Source: Micromonospora mirobrigensis (GTDB lineage: Bacteria > Actinomycetota > Actinomycetes > Mycobacteriales > Micromonosporaceae). From it: a stretch of 64,000 bases of DNA. A program made the position numbers and the translations under genes. Below are positions 8,508-17,119 of this stretch, one piece after another (position 1 is the stretch's first letter; every line of letters begins with the position of its first letter). The stretch is from positions 868,001-932,000 of the forward strand of contig NZ_FMCX01000001.1 of assembly GCF_900091555.1 (NCBI RefSeq). The letters are read 5' to 3'. The notes under the pieces are model-generated. The model did not search any database, had not been told where the DNA came from, and worked only from the letters and a program-made list of their open reading frames with translations.

Positions 8508-8951
8508 TCAGGTGGCGTCGTCGTCGTACGCGTGCGAGCGGGGGGCAGGCGCCGGGGCGGCCGGGACGCCGCCGGCGGCCGGGGTGGCCGGGCCGCGACC
8601 GTTGGGGGACCGGATGTCGGCGGCGGCGGCCACGTCCTTGAGGTCGTTGTGCACGCCGGTCACGTCGGCGCGGAGGTTGTCGTAGACCCCCTGCAACGGC
8701 TTGCGGAGCGCCTGCTCGTCCTCTTCGCTGAGGAGGTGCTTGCGGATGAACGCCTTCGGGTGCAGGTCCTGCAACTGGATGTCGGTGCCCAGCTCGCGGC
8801 TCAGGTCACCGGTGGCGTTCTGGGCCATGTTGCGCAGGTTGCGCACCATCCGCAGCCCGTCGCTGATCACCTGGGGCAGCCGGTCACCGAAGATCAGCAG
8901 CGCCAGGAGCAGCAGCGCACCGATCTCCCACCAGTTCAGGTTGTCGAGCAC
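8508..8951 (-). CDS. tatB: Sec-independent (Tat) translocase subunit TatB
   Basis: 147-residue TatB. A single N-terminal transmembrane helix (MLDNLNWWEIGALLLLALLI) is followed by the hinge FGDRLPQVISDGLRM, an amphipathic helix, and an acidic/Pro-Ala-rich tail ending in DDDAT. TatB partners TatC in recognising twin-arginine substrates at the membrane. The LDNLNWWEIG start, length and tail separate it from TatA. It lies downstream of htrA on the same strand (72-bp gap), as in the mycobacterial sigE-rseA-htrA-tatB cluster. Confidence 0.93.
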   Translation of the reverse strand: MLDNLNWWEIGALLLLALLIFGDRLPQVISDGLRMVRNLRNMAQNATGDLSRELGTDIQLQDLHPKAFIRKHLLSEEDEQALRKPLQGVYDNLRADVTGVHNDLKDVAAAADIRSPNGRGPATPAAGGVPAAPAPAPRSHAYDDDAT

Positions 8952-9023
8952 CTGGGCCTCCTCGTCCGCGTCAGGGAAAGACTACGCACGTGAGACGGCT
9001 CCAGGGCAAGGGGTGAGGGGTGC

Positions 9024-10343
9024 TCACTTGGCATCTGCGGCGAGCGTCACCGAGGCGTTCTGCTTCGACGAACCGCGCCGGTACTCGACGGTCACCACGG
9101 AGCCCGGCGCGAACTTGCGGACCAGGGCGATCAGGTCGGTCGGCTCGCTCATCGGGCGGCCGTTGAGCCGCAGGATCACGTCGCCGGCCCGCAGGCCCGC
9201 CCCGGCCGCCGGCCCGGACGGCTCGACCGCCGCCAGGCGTACGCCGTCGCCGCTGCCGACGCCGGGTCCGCCGACCTGGGCGCCGATCACCGTACGGCGG
9301 GCCCTGCCGGTGCCGATGATGTCCTGGGTGATCCGCTTGGCCTGGTTGATCGGGATGGCGAAGGCGAGGCCGATGTTGCCGGCCTCCTGCCCGTCGGCGA
9401 CCAGCGACTTGATCGTCGAGTTCACGCCGACCACCCGTCCGGCCCCGTCGACCAGCGGCCCGCCCGAGTTGCCGTGGTTGACCGCCGCGTCGGTCTGGAT
9501 CGCCGCGTAGTAGCGGGTCGGCCCGCCCGGCTCACCGGCCTGCATGGTGCGGTCGAGGGCGCTGACGATGCCGGCGGTGACCGTGTTGGCCAGGGAGAGC
9601 GGCGAGCCGATGGCGAGCACCGGGTCGCCGACGGCCAGCGCGTCGGAGTCGCCGAACTCGACCGGCTTGAGACCGCGGCGGGAGACCTTGATCACAGCGA
9701 TGTCCGACTCCGGGTCCTGCCCCACCACGGTGGCCGGCGCCGAGCTGCCGTCGTTGAAGATCACCGACGCCTTGCCGACACCACCGGAGACCACGTGGTC
9801 GTTCGTGATGACGTGACCGTCGGCGCTGGCGATGAAGCCGGAACCCTCACTGGTGCCGCCGAGGCTGGTCACCCGGACGGTCACCACGCTGGGCAGCACC
9901 CGTTCGGCGACTCCGGCCAGCGACTCCGGCTTGCGCTGGGCCAGGGCGGGCGCCGGGGCCGGGGCGCCCAGGGTCACCGCCGCGCCGGCACCGGCCCGGA
10001 CCGCGAAGGCGTAGCCCAGCGCCCCGCCGAGGGCGCCGGCCAGCAGCGCGGCGACCAACGGGATGACCAGCGCCTGCCGCAGGTGCGACGGACGCGGGGC
10101 GTCGGGGTCGGTCACCGGCTCCGGCTCCGCCGAACCGCTCGGGGGCGGCGCCGGCAGCAGCACCGCGGTCGGGGCGTACGGGTCCCGCCACGGGTCGGCC
10201 AGCGCGTCGGACCACCACGGTGAAGTCGCGTCGCCCCCGGCGCCCAGCGCCGTCGGCGCACCGGCCGGCGGCCCCCCGGGCACCGGCTGTCCCGCCGATG
10301 CCGGATCTCCCCCGGGCCGGCGCCAGTCCCAGCCGTCGGTCAC
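9024..10343 (-). CDS. htrA: HtrA/DegP-like membrane-anchored serine protease with PDZ domain
   Basis: 439 residues. A Pro/Gly-rich cytoplasmic N-terminus (1-85) leads to one transmembrane helix (about 90-115), a trypsin-like domain with catalytic His183 (TNDHVV), Asp214 (SDIAVI) and Ser293 (GNSGGP), and a C-terminal PDZ domain (about 345-435; GPAAGAGLRAGDVILRLNG). It would act outside the membrane in envelope stress and quality control. GTG at 10343 has GGGAGGG upstream. Its usual neighbours sigE and rseA are missing; an intergenic stretch and the divergent methyltransferase follow instead. Confidence 0.92.
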   Translation of the reverse strand: MTDGWDWRRPGGDPASAGQPVPGGPPAGAPTALGAGGDATSPWWSDALADPWRDPYAPTAVLLPAPPPSGSAEPEPVTDPDAPRPSHLRQALVIPLVAALLAGALGGALGYAFAVRAGAGAAVTLGAPAPAPALAQRKPESLAGVAERVLPSVVTVRVTSLGGTSEGSGFIASADGHVITNDHVVSGGVGKASVIFNDGSSAPATVVGQDPESDIAVIKVSRRGLKPVEFGDSDALAVGDPVLAIGSPLSLANTVTAGIVSALDRTMQAGEPGGPTRYYAAIQTDAAVNHGNSGGPLVDGAGRVVGVNSTIKSLVADGQEAGNIGLAFAIPINQAKRITQDIIGTGRARRTVIGAQVGGPGVGSGDGVRLAAVEPSGPAAGAGLRAGDVILRLNGRPMSEPTDLIALVRKFAPGSVVTVEYRRGSSKQNASVTLAADAK

Positions 10344-10579
10344 GTCGGTGCCCTCCCAGTCCGTCCCGGATCCCGTACGTCACGGCGCCGGACGGAGCCG
10401 GCCCGGCCGCGACCGCGGGATACCGCATCCAGGATTGCACGAATGCCCCGAGTGGAGTCACCGGTTGCCCGCCGTGATCGTCGACGGCGGACGCGCGGCT
10501 GCACGCCCGCGACGCCCGCTCTACGCTCATACCGCCAACCCGCCCCTCGCACCACTCTCCCGCCGTCCGGAGGTGTCCC

Positions 10580-11230
10580 ATCGCCACGGTCGCCAATTCC
10601 GGCAGCTCGATGGCCCAGGCGCTGCAGTTCGCCGAGTCGTACGTCACCGAGGACCTGGTGCTGCGCACCGCCCGCAGCCTGGCCCGGGAGGTCGGCGTCG
10701 ACGCGGTCACCCCGGGCGCCGGGGCCGCGCTGCGGCTGCTCGCCGCCGCCGGCAACGCCCGGGCGGTGGTGGAGATCGGCACCGGCACCGGCGTCAGCGG
10801 CGTCTGGCTGCTGCGCGGCATGCGCGCCGACGGGGTGCTCACCACCATCGACGTCGAGGTGGAGCACCAACGGATCGCCCGCCGGATCCTCGTGGAGGCC
10901 GGTTTCCCGTCCGGCCGTACCCGGATCATCACCGGGCGGGCGCTGGACGTCCTGCCCCGGCTCGCCGACGGCGCGTACGACCTGGTCTTCGTGGACGCGG
11001 AGGTGACCGGCTTCACCGCCTGCGTCGACGCCGCGTTGCGCCTGCTGCGGCCCGGGGGCGTGCTCGCCCTCAACGGCGCGCTGGCCGGCGGCCGGATCGG
11101 TGACCCGGCCGCCCGGGACGTCGAGACGGTGACCCTGCGCGAGACGATCAAGGCGATCCGGGAGTCCGAGCACTGGGTGCCGGCCCTGCTCCCGGTGGGC
11201 CACGGCCTGCTCGCCGCCGTGAGGTGCTGA
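10580..11230 (+). CDS. SAM-dependent O-methyltransferase, family 3 (possible ATC start)
   Basis: About 216 residues, similar to the bacterial O-methyltransferase encoded next to sigE in mycobacteria. The SAM motif is VVEIGTGTGVSGVWLL, followed by LVFVDAEV and RPGGVLALNGAL, as in the cation-dependent catechol-type group. Start choice is odd. A strong GGAGG (10569-10573) is placed correctly for an ATC codon at 10580, giving I/M-ATVANSGSS then MAQALQFAES. The first canonical start is ATG 10610, with no good ribosome binding site. The stop codon lies inside the shared convergent hairpin with pepA. Function is clear; the substrate is not. Confidence 0.85.
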   Translation: MATVANSGSSMAQALQFAESYVTEDLVLRTARSLAREVGVDAVTPGAGAALRLLAAAGNARAVVEIGTGTGVSGVWLLRGMRADGVLTTIDVEVEHQRIARRILVEAGFPSGRTRIITGRALDVLPRLADGAYDLVFVDAEVTGFTACVDAALRLLRPGGVLALNGALAGGRIGDPAARDVETVTLRETIKAIRESEHWVPALLPVGHGLLAAVRC

Positions 11231-11265
11231 CCCACCGCTGGCCCGCCGCGGGCCGGGTGGGTCAG
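11227..11265. terminator. convergent terminator containing both stop codons
   Basis: CTGACCCACC (11227-11236) pairs with GGTGGGTCAG (11256-11265), and an inner GGCCCG/CGGGCC stem completes the hairpin. The TGA of the methyltransferase and the TGA of pepA are both inside the outer stem, so one element can end both transcripts. Confidence 0.65.
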
Positions 11266-12731
11266 CTGAGGGTGGCGAGCCAGCGGAGCAGGCCGCGCAC
11301 GCCCCACCCGGTGGCGCCCTTGGTCAGCTCGGCGGCGTCGCCCTCGGCCCAGGACGGGGCGGACATGTCCACGTGCACCCAACGGTCCCGCAGGTCGCCG
11401 GTGAACTCGCGGAGGAAGAGCGCGGCGGTCACCGAACCGGCCCCGGCGGCCGGGGAGCTGTGCAGGTCGGCCAGGTCGCTGCCGAGGTGCTCGACGTAGT
11501 CCGCCGGCAGCGGCATCCGCCAGGCCGACTCGCCCGCCGCGGCGATCGCGGTCAGCAGCTGGTCGGCCAGCTCGTCGTTGTCGCTGTAGAGCGCGCCGGT
11601 GCGCTTGCCGAGCGCCACCGCGTTCGCCCCGGTCAGGGTGGCCAGGTCCACCAGCAGGTCCGGGCGCAGCTCGGCGACGGCGTACGCGAGGGCGTCGGCG
11701 AGGACCAGCCGGCCCTCGGCGTCGGAGTTGGTGCTCTCGCTGGTCAGCCCGCCGTAGTGCCGGATCACGTCGCCGGGACGGAAGGCGGAGCCGCTGACCA
11801 TGTTCTCGGCCAGCGGGGTGAGCGTGGTGACGCGTACCGGCAGCTTCAGGACGGCCGCGCCGAGGGTGGCGGCCAGCACGGCGGCGGCGCCGGCCATGTC
11901 CTTGCGCATCAGCTTCATGGCGTCCCGCGGCTTGATCGAGATGCCGCCGGTGTCGAAGGTGATGCCCTTGCCGACCAGGACCACATGGGTACGCGCGTCG
12001 GCCGGTCGCCAGTCCAGCTCGACCAGGCGGGGGCCGCTGGCCGAGCCGTTGCCGACCGCCAGGATCCCGCCGAAGCCCTCGGCCGCCAGCTCGTCCGGTT
12101 CCCGCACCCGCAGGTGCAGGTCGGGCGTGCCGGCCGAGGCGGACTCGACCTGGGCGGCGAACCACTCCGGGTCCTTGGTCGAGGAGGGCATGTTGGTCAG
12201 GTCCCGGGCCAGCCGGGTCATCTCGGCCGTCGTCCGGGCCACCTCGAGCACCGGCCGGTACGCCTCGACGTCGGCCACCAGCAGGTCCACGTCGCGCAGC
12301 GCGGGCGCCTCGCCGGCCTCGGTCAGCCGGAACCGGTACGACCCGAGCAGCAACCCCTCGACCAGCCCGCGGACCGCGGCCGGGTCACCCGCGGGCAGCG
12401 CCACGACGAGCCGGTTCTCGGCCCGGGCGGCGCGAGCCAGCGCCGCGCCGGCGGTCCGCCAGCCGGCCTCGTCGCCGTCGCCGACGCCGAGCAGCAGCAG
12501 CCGCTGCGGGGTGGAGGTGGGACGCAGGTGCTCCCGGGTCTCGCCGGGTCGCCCGGTCAGCCGGGCGGCGGGGATCAGCGTGGCGGCCTCGGCCAGCACG
12601 TCGTCGGGGAGCGCCGACGGGGTCGGCACCAGCACGGCCGGAGCGTCGCCGTCGGCCGGCCCGCCCGGTCGGACGGGCAGGACGAGGGTGTCGAGCCGGT
12701 CGGGCCCGGTTACCAGACGGATCGCCAGCAC
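11262..12731 (-). CDS. pepA: leucyl aminopeptidase (M17)
   Basis: 489-residue cytosolic M17 metallopeptidase that removes N-terminal residues from peptides. The C-terminal catalytic half carries the two-metal motifs VLVGKGITFDTGGISIKP and NSDAEGRLVLADAL; the usual NTDAEGRL is NSDAEGRL here. The N-terminal macro-like domain is more variable. GTG at 12731 is chosen because GGAGGT is about 9 nt upstream, although the frame remains open to 12809. The upstream gene is DUF3117, separated by a strong hairpin, so pepA has its own promoter. Confidence 0.92.
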   Translation of the reverse strand: MLAIRLVTGPDRLDTLVLPVRPGGPADGDAPAVLVPTPSALPDDVLAEAATLIPAARLTGRPGETREHLRPTSTPQRLLLLGVGDGDEAGWRTAGAALARAARAENRLVVALPAGDPAAVRGLVEGLLLGSYRFRLTEAGEAPALRDVDLLVADVEAYRPVLEVARTTAEMTRLARDLTNMPSSTKDPEWFAAQVESASAGTPDLHLRVREPDELAAEGFGGILAVGNGSASGPRLVELDWRPADARTHVVLVGKGITFDTGGISIKPRDAMKLMRKDMAGAAAVLAATLGAAVLKLPVRVTTLTPLAENMVSGSAFRPGDVIRHYGGLTSESTNSDAEGRLVLADALAYAVAELRPDLLVDLATLTGANAVALGKRTGALYSDNDELADQLLTAIAAAGESAWRMPLPADYVEHLGSDLADLHSSPAAGAGSVTAALFLREFTGDLRDRWVHVDMSAPSWAEGDAAELTKGATGWGVRGLLRWLATLS

Positions 12732-12798
12732 GCTGGACCGTACCTCCGAAAAGATCGTGGAGCGGGCGCCGGACGGCCCCGCAACGGATGTGCGAAGG

Positions 12799-12831
12799 CC
12801 CTGAGCCACCGGCGTCGCCGGTGGCTCAGGG
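12799..12831 (-). terminator. terminator of the DUF3117 gene
   Basis: A 15-bp perfect stem (CCCTGAGCCACCGGC / GCCGGTGGCTCAGGG) with loop GTC. It lies between the DUF3117 stop (12880) and the pepA start on the minus strand. Confidence 0.75.
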
Positions 12832-12879
12832 ATTGACGGAACGGTTCCGGGCGACGCTGCCGCCCGGGCCGGCCGTCGA

Positions 12880-13047
12880 TCAGCCGGCAGCTGCCTTCAG
12901 TGCGTCACCGAGTGCGTTGGCCTCGTCGGGAGTCATCTCGACGACGAGCCGGCCACCACCCTCCAGCGGGACCCGCATGACGATGCCGCGGCCCTCCTTG
13001 GTGACTTCCAGCGGACCGTCGCCCGTCCGCGGCTTCATCGCCGCCAT
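12880..13047 (-). CDS. DUF3117 small conserved protein (Rv1211-like)
   Basis: 55 residues beginning MAAMKPRTGDGPLEVTKEG, a highly conserved actinobacterial family. The body has a GRGIVMRVPLEGGGRLVVE strand region and an acidic helix MTPDEANALGDAL. The M. tuberculosis member Rv1211 has been described as calmodulin-like; its role is not settled. ATG 13047 has GAGGGGAG upstream. The gene is monocistronic, with its own terminator. Confidence 0.88.
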   Translation of the reverse strand: MAAMKPRTGDGPLEVTKEGRGIVMRVPLEGGGRLVVEMTPDEANALGDALKAAAG

Positions 13048-13236
13048 GTTGTCTCCCCTCAGACCTACACCAGGGTCGGTGGGTTGCCCCACAGCCTCTT
13101 CGCCATAACCGCCGCAGCCTTCGCGGGGGTGTCGACCAACGATTTTCCCTGATGAACACCGCCGGACCCAAACCGAAGCAGCATTGATGTAACAGCATCT
13201 AGCTTATCTTGAGAAGGCCTGTCACAATGTGCGGTC

Positions 13237-14061
13237 ATGCAGGCACGGTCGGCACTCTTCGACCTGTACGGCGACCACCTCCGGCCGAGGGGTGGCCGGG
13301 CACCGGTCGCCGCCCTGGTCAAGCTGCTGTCGCCGCTCGGGATCGCCCCTCCGGCGGTACGCACAGCCGTTTCCCGGATGGTCCGCCAGGGTTGGCTCGA
13401 TCCCCTCCGGTTGGCCTCCGGACCGGGATATTCGATCACACCGAAAGCCGCCCGGCGACTCGACGAGGCGGCCGCCCGGATCTACCGCACCGGCCGGGTC
13501 AGCTGGGACGGCCGGTTCGACCTCCTGGTCCTCCAGGCCCCGACCACCCGCCGGGAGCGGCAGCGGCTCGCCGCCAACCTGAGCTTCCTCGGCTACGGCA
13601 CCCTCGACGAGCAGACCTGGGTGGCCACCCGTCCGGCCGAGGACGTCGACCTGCTCCTCTCCGAGGCCGGCGTGCCGTACGAACGGTTCACCGCCGCCCA
13701 CCACGCCGGCACGGCGGGGGCGATGGGCGTCGTCCGGCGGGCCTGGGACCTCACCGAGATCGGCCAGGCGTACGAACGCTTCGTCGCCGAGCAGCGCCCG
13801 CTGCTCTCCGCGGTGACCGTGCGCAGCAGCGACGAGGAGGCGTACGCGGCCCGGTTCCGGCTGGTGCACGCGTGGCGTACCTTCCTCTTCCGGGACCCGC
13901 AGCTGCCCCCGGCGCTGCTCCCGGAGCGCTGGCCCGGCACCGCCGCGGCCAGTTTCTTCGACCGGCACGCGGCCCGGCTCCGGCCGGCCGCCGACCGGTA
14001 CGTCGAGCAGTGCCTCGACGCCGCCAACCGCACCGCCCGACAGAAAGTTGCCAGACCGTGA
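13237..14061 (+). CDS. PaaX-family transcriptional regulator
   Basis: 274 residues. The N-terminal winged helix (LFDLYGDHLRPRGGRAPVAA, then PPAVRTAVSRMVRQGWL) and the central and C-terminal PaaX domains (RRAWDLTEIGQAYERF; AYAARFRLVHAWRTFLFRDP) are all present at full length. PaaX proteins repress phenylacetate or other aromatic/acyl-CoA catabolism genes and are released by an acyl-CoA. It overlaps the enoyl-CoA hydratase gene by GTGA, so it probably controls an acyl-CoA pathway including that enzyme. Confidence 0.88.
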   Translation: MQARSALFDLYGDHLRPRGGRAPVAALVKLLSPLGIAPPAVRTAVSRMVRQGWLDPLRLASGPGYSITPKAARRLDEAAARIYRTGRVSWDGRFDLLVLQAPTTRRERQRLAANLSFLGYGTLDEQTWVATRPAEDVDLLLSEAGVPYERFTAAHHAGTAGAMGVVRRAWDLTEIGQAYERFVAEQRPLLSAVTVRSSDEEAYAARFRLVHAWRTFLFRDPQLPPALLPERWPGTAAASFFDRHAARLRPAADRYVEQCLDAANRTARQKVARP

Positions 14062-14849
14062 CCGAGCCGCTGCTCGTCGACCGCACCGACGCCGTGGTGA
14101 CCCTGACCCTCAACCGCCCCACGGCGATGAACTCCCTCGACGTGGCGCTCAAGGAGGCTCTGCGGGACGTCCTGGCCGAGCTGGAGACCGACCGCTCCTG
14201 CCGGGCGGTGGTGCTGACCGGCGCCGGCGGCTCGTTCAGCGCGGGACAGGACCTGCGTGAGCACGTGCAGACCCTCCAGTCGGCCACGGCCAACCCGCTG
14301 GACACCGTCTCCGCGCACTACAACCCGATCGCGGCCCGGCTGGCGAGCCTGCCGAAGCCGGTCGTCGCCGCCGTCCGGGGCATGGCCGCCGGCGCGGGCG
14401 CCTCGCTGGCCTTCCTCGCCGACTTCCGGATCGGCGGGCCGAAGACCCGCTTCCTGATGGCGTTCGCCGGGGTGGGCCTGGCCGCCGACACCGGCGCCTC
14501 GTGGACGCTGCCCAGGCTGGTCGGCCACGCCAAGGCCGTCGAGCTGCTGATGCTCGCCGAGCCGGTGCCGGCCGAGGAGGCCTGCCGGCTGGGCCTGCTC
14601 AACACGCTGGTCGACGACGACGAGCAGGTGCTGCCCACCGCGCAGGAGCTGGCCGCCCGGCTCGCCGCCGGCCCGACCGTCGCGTACGGGGCGATCAAGC
14701 GGCAGCTCTCCATCGCCGACGCCGGCACCCTCGCCGACGCCCTGGCCGCCGAGGCCCAGGCCCAGGCGATCTGCGGCGGCACCGCCGACCACAGGGCCGC
14801 CACGATGTCCTTCGTCAACAAGCAGAAGCCCACCTTCGAGGGCCGCTGA
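14058..14849 (+). CDS. enoyl-CoA hydratase/isomerase
   Basis: 263-residue crotonase-family enzyme acting on acyl-CoA thioesters. The oxyanion-hole segments are GAGGSFSAGQDLRE and AVRGMAAGAGASLAFLADF. The acid/base position is in GLAADTGASWTLPRLVG, which has Asp-Thr rather than Glu after GLA, similar to PaaG/PaaB-type isomerases. GTG 14058 overlaps the paaX-like stop (GTGA), a classic translational coupling. Together with PaaX this suggests phenylacetyl-CoA-like or ring-opened acyl-CoA metabolism, but the rest of a paa operon is not here. Confidence 0.88.
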   Translation: MTEPLLVDRTDAVVTLTLNRPTAMNSLDVALKEALRDVLAELETDRSCRAVVLTGAGGSFSAGQDLREHVQTLQSATANPLDTVSAHYNPIAARLASLPKPVVAAVRGMAAGAGASLAFLADFRIGGPKTRFLMAFAGVGLAADTGASWTLPRLVGHAKAVELLMLAEPVPAEEACRLGLLNTLVDDDEQVLPTAQELAARLAAGPTVAYGAIKRQLSIADAGTLADALAAEAQAQAICGGTADHRAATMSFVNKQKPTFEGR

Positions 14850-14878
14850 CGCCCGTCGGGACCGGCCCGACAACCGCA

Positions 14879-14920
14879 CGGAAGATGCTGCCTCCCGAGC
14901 GGGTGAGGCAGCATCTTCCG
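14879..14920 (+). terminator. terminator hairpin after enoyl-CoA hydratase
   Basis: A 16-bp perfect stem CGGAAGATGCTGCCTC / GAGGCAGCATCTTCCG with a 10-nt loop, between convergent genes (plus hydratase, minus SDR). Confidence 0.75.
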
Positions 14921-14944
14921 CGTGGTCGAGCGGGTCTCGACGGG

Positions 14945-15697
14945 TCAGCGGGCGACGTAGCCGCCGTCGACCGGGATGGTGTGGCCGGTGATCCAGGCGG
15001 CGTCGTCGGAGGCGAGGAAGAGGACCACACCGGCCACGTCGTCGGGGGTGGGAATCCCGGGCTTCGGATTGAACGACTCCATCTGGCGGCGCATCTGACC
15101 CGGGTCGGGCGCGGTGTCGATGAAGTGCTCCACCAGCGGGGTCATCACCACCGTGGGGGCGACCGCGTTGACCCGGATGCCGCGGGCCGCGTACTCGATC
15201 GCCGCCGAACGGGTCAGGCCGACGATCCCGGCCTTGGTGAAGGTGTACGGGGAGATGTTCTCCTGGGCGGCCAGCGCGGTCGTCGACGAGGTGTTCACGA
15301 TCGCGCCCCCGCCATGGCGCAGCATCGCCTCGATGCCGTACCTCAGGACGAAGAAGACGCCGTCGCCGTTGATCCGGCGGACCCGTTCCCAGTTCTCGAC
15401 GTCCATCTCGTGCAGCGGCTGCTGCTGCCCGTCGATGCCGGCGTTGTTGAAGATCACGTCCAGCCGGCCGTAGCGCTGCATCGCGTCGGCGATGCCCTGC
15501 TCCACCGAGACGGCCTCACCGGTGTCCATGGTGACCGCCAGGGCGTCCGGCAGCTCCGCCGCGACCTGCGCCGCACCGTCGCGGTTGATGTCGGCGATCA
15601 CCACCTTGGCGCCCTCGGCGGCGAAGCGCCGGGCGGCGGCGGCGCCGAGCCCGGAGGCGCCACCGGTGACGAACGCGACCTTGTCCTGGAACCGCAT
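14945..15697 (-). CDS. short-chain dehydrogenase/reductase (SDR)
   Basis: 250-residue classical SDR, an NAD(P)(H)-dependent oxidoreductase. It has the Rossmann motif TGGASGLG, the adenine-pocket Asp in VVIADINRDG (favouring NAD), NNAG, catalytic Ser in NTSSTTALA, YxxxK as YTFTK, and a C-terminal TGHTIPVDGGYV. The substrate is not predictable from sequence. GAGGGGG precedes ATG 15697. It is convergent with the PaaX/hydratase pair and may or may not belong to the same pathway. Confidence 0.88.
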   Translation of the reverse strand: MRFQDKVAFVTGGASGLGAAAARRFAAEGAKVVIADINRDGAAQVAAELPDALAVTMDTGEAVSVEQGIADAMQRYGRLDVIFNNAGIDGQQQPLHEMDVENWERVRRINGDGVFFVLRYGIEAMLRHGGGAIVNTSSTTALAAQENISPYTFTKAGIVGLTRSAAIEYAARGIRVNAVAPTVVMTPLVEHFIDTAPDPGQMRRQMESFNPKPGIPTPDDVAGVVLFLASDDAAWITGHTIPVDGGYVAR

Positions 15698-15767
15698 GGA
15701 TCCCCCTCGTGCGCGGCCGGCGACCGGTGCCGGCCGTCATCCGCACCGTAACCCGGGGAACCGGGGC

Positions 15768-16412
15768 TCAGTCGTCCTCTTCGGGATCCTGGTTGGCCGC
15801 CTCGCCCAGCACGAACGCCTGCATGGCCAGCTCGTCACCGGACGGGGAGACGAAGGCGGGCAGCTCGCGGGGGCCCAGCTCCTGCACGTACGACCAGAAC
15901 AGGCCGACCGCCTCGGCCGGGGAGGCCGCCTCGATCGGCAGATCCAGGCTGACCAGCCAGGACCGGCGCCGCGGCGGCGGACCCAGCCGGTCGGCCAGCT
16001 CCCGCCAGGCGGCGTCCTCCAGCGCGGTGACCGGCCCGGCCAGGGCCAGCCCGTCGACCGGCACGGGCGCGTCGAAGGACCGCCGGGTGTACGTCACCAC
16101 CAGCTCGACCGGCCCCGGCTCGGACTCCGGGTCCTCCGGGGCGTCCTGCCGGTCACCGGTCGCCGGGGAGACCCGGCCCAGCGCCACCAGCCGGGGTGGC
16201 GCGTCGGCGAGCACCGCGACCCGGTCACCGGGGCGCGGCAGGACCGCCTGACCCAGGCCGGTCAGCTCCAGCGCGTCGTGGTGGACGAGCCGCTCCGCGT
16301 CGTACCGGCCCGGGGGCAGCAGCACGGCCCAGGCACCCGGGCCGGGCGCGGGGCTGCCGTCGGTGTCGGTCGTGGTGGTGACCCGCTGGTCGGTGTCGGT
16401 CATGCCTGCCAT
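15768..16412 (-). CDS. conserved hypothetical actinobacterial protein
   Basis: About 214 residues, not recognised. It has a Thr/Asp-rich N-terminus, beta-strand-like segments (WAVLLPPGRYDAERLVHH, DRVAVLADAPPRLVALGRV), an acidic linker, and a C-terminus ending in an acidic PEEDD tail. No membrane segments or catalytic motifs are seen. The start is uncertain: ATG 16412 or ATG 16403. It lies downstream of tag on the same strand (55-bp gap). Confidence 0.65.
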   Translation of the reverse strand: MAGMTDTDQRVTTTTDTDGSPAPGPGAWAVLLPPGRYDAERLVHHDALELTGLGQAVLPRPGDRVAVLADAPPRLVALGRVSPATGDRQDAPEDPESEPGPVELVVTYTRRSFDAPVPVDGLALAGPVTALEDAAWRELADRLGPPPRRRSWLVSLDLPIEAASPAEAVGLFWSYVQELGPRELPAFVSPSGDELAMQAFVLGEAANQDPEEDD

Positions 16413-16467
16413 CCCATCACGTCGGGCCGCCCACCGACCCGGCACGCCACCGCGGGGGCCACCCGCG

Positions 16468-17052
16468 TCACGTCCGTGCCGAGGTCGGCGGCACGTGGCA
16501 GCCGGCGAGGTGGTCGTCGACCATCCCGGTCGCCTGCATCAGCGCGTACGCGGTGGTCGGGCCGACGAAGCGGAAGCCGCGCTTCTTGAGCGCCTTGGCC
16601 ATCGCGGTGGACTCCGGGGTCAGCGCCGGCACTGAGGCGAACGACCCCGGCCGGGCGCCCCGGGCCGGTGACGCGTACGACCAGAGCAGCGCGGAGAGCC
16701 CGTCGGGCAGCTCCAGCGCGGCCCGGGCGTTCGCCAGCGCCGCCTCGATCTTGGCCCGGTTGCGGACGATGCCGGCGTCGGCGAGCAGCCGGGCCACGTC
16801 CGCCTCCCCGTAGCCGGCGACCGTCTCGATCCGGAACTCGTCGAACGCCAGCCGGAACGCCGGCCGCTTGCGCAGGATGGTCAGCCAGGACAGCCCGGAC
16901 TGGAACGCCTCCAGGGTCAGCCGCTCGTAGAGGGCGTCGTCGCCGTGCAGCGGCCGGCCCCACTCGTCGTCGTGGTAGGCGGCGTAGTCGGGGGTGCTCG
17001 CCCCCCAGGCGCAGCGGGGCAGCCCGTCCGCGCCGGTCACCAGGTCAGTCAC
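16468..17052 (-). CDS. tag: DNA-3-methyladenine glycosylase I (Tag/TagA)
   Basis: 194-residue HhH-superfamily glycosylase that removes 3-methyladenine from alkylated DNA. The N-terminal RCAWG...YHDDEWGRP and the C-terminal DHLAGCHVP carry the Cys/His residues that bind the structural zinc in E. coli Tag. The core shows QSGLSWLTILRKRPAFR and the Glu/Asp-rich helix following. I place the start at GTG 17052, because TACCGT ends 7 nt before it, a leaderless -10; an upstream ATG at 17076 has no ribosome site. It resembles M. tuberculosis Rv1210. Confidence 0.9.
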   Translation of the reverse strand: MTDLVTGADGLPRCAWGASTPDYAAYHDDEWGRPLHGDDALYERLTLEAFQSGLSWLTILRKRPAFRLAFDEFRIETVAGYGEADVARLLADAGIVRNRAKIEAALANARAALELPDGLSALLWSYASPARGARPGSFASVPALTPESTAMAKALKKRGFRFVGPTTAYALMQATGMVDDHLAGCHVPPTSART

Positions 17053-17119
17053 GTCGTCCACGGTAGGCGGGCCCACCGACAGCCGGACGGGTGCTGCGGA
17101 ACCCGGCCCGCCGGTGCGG

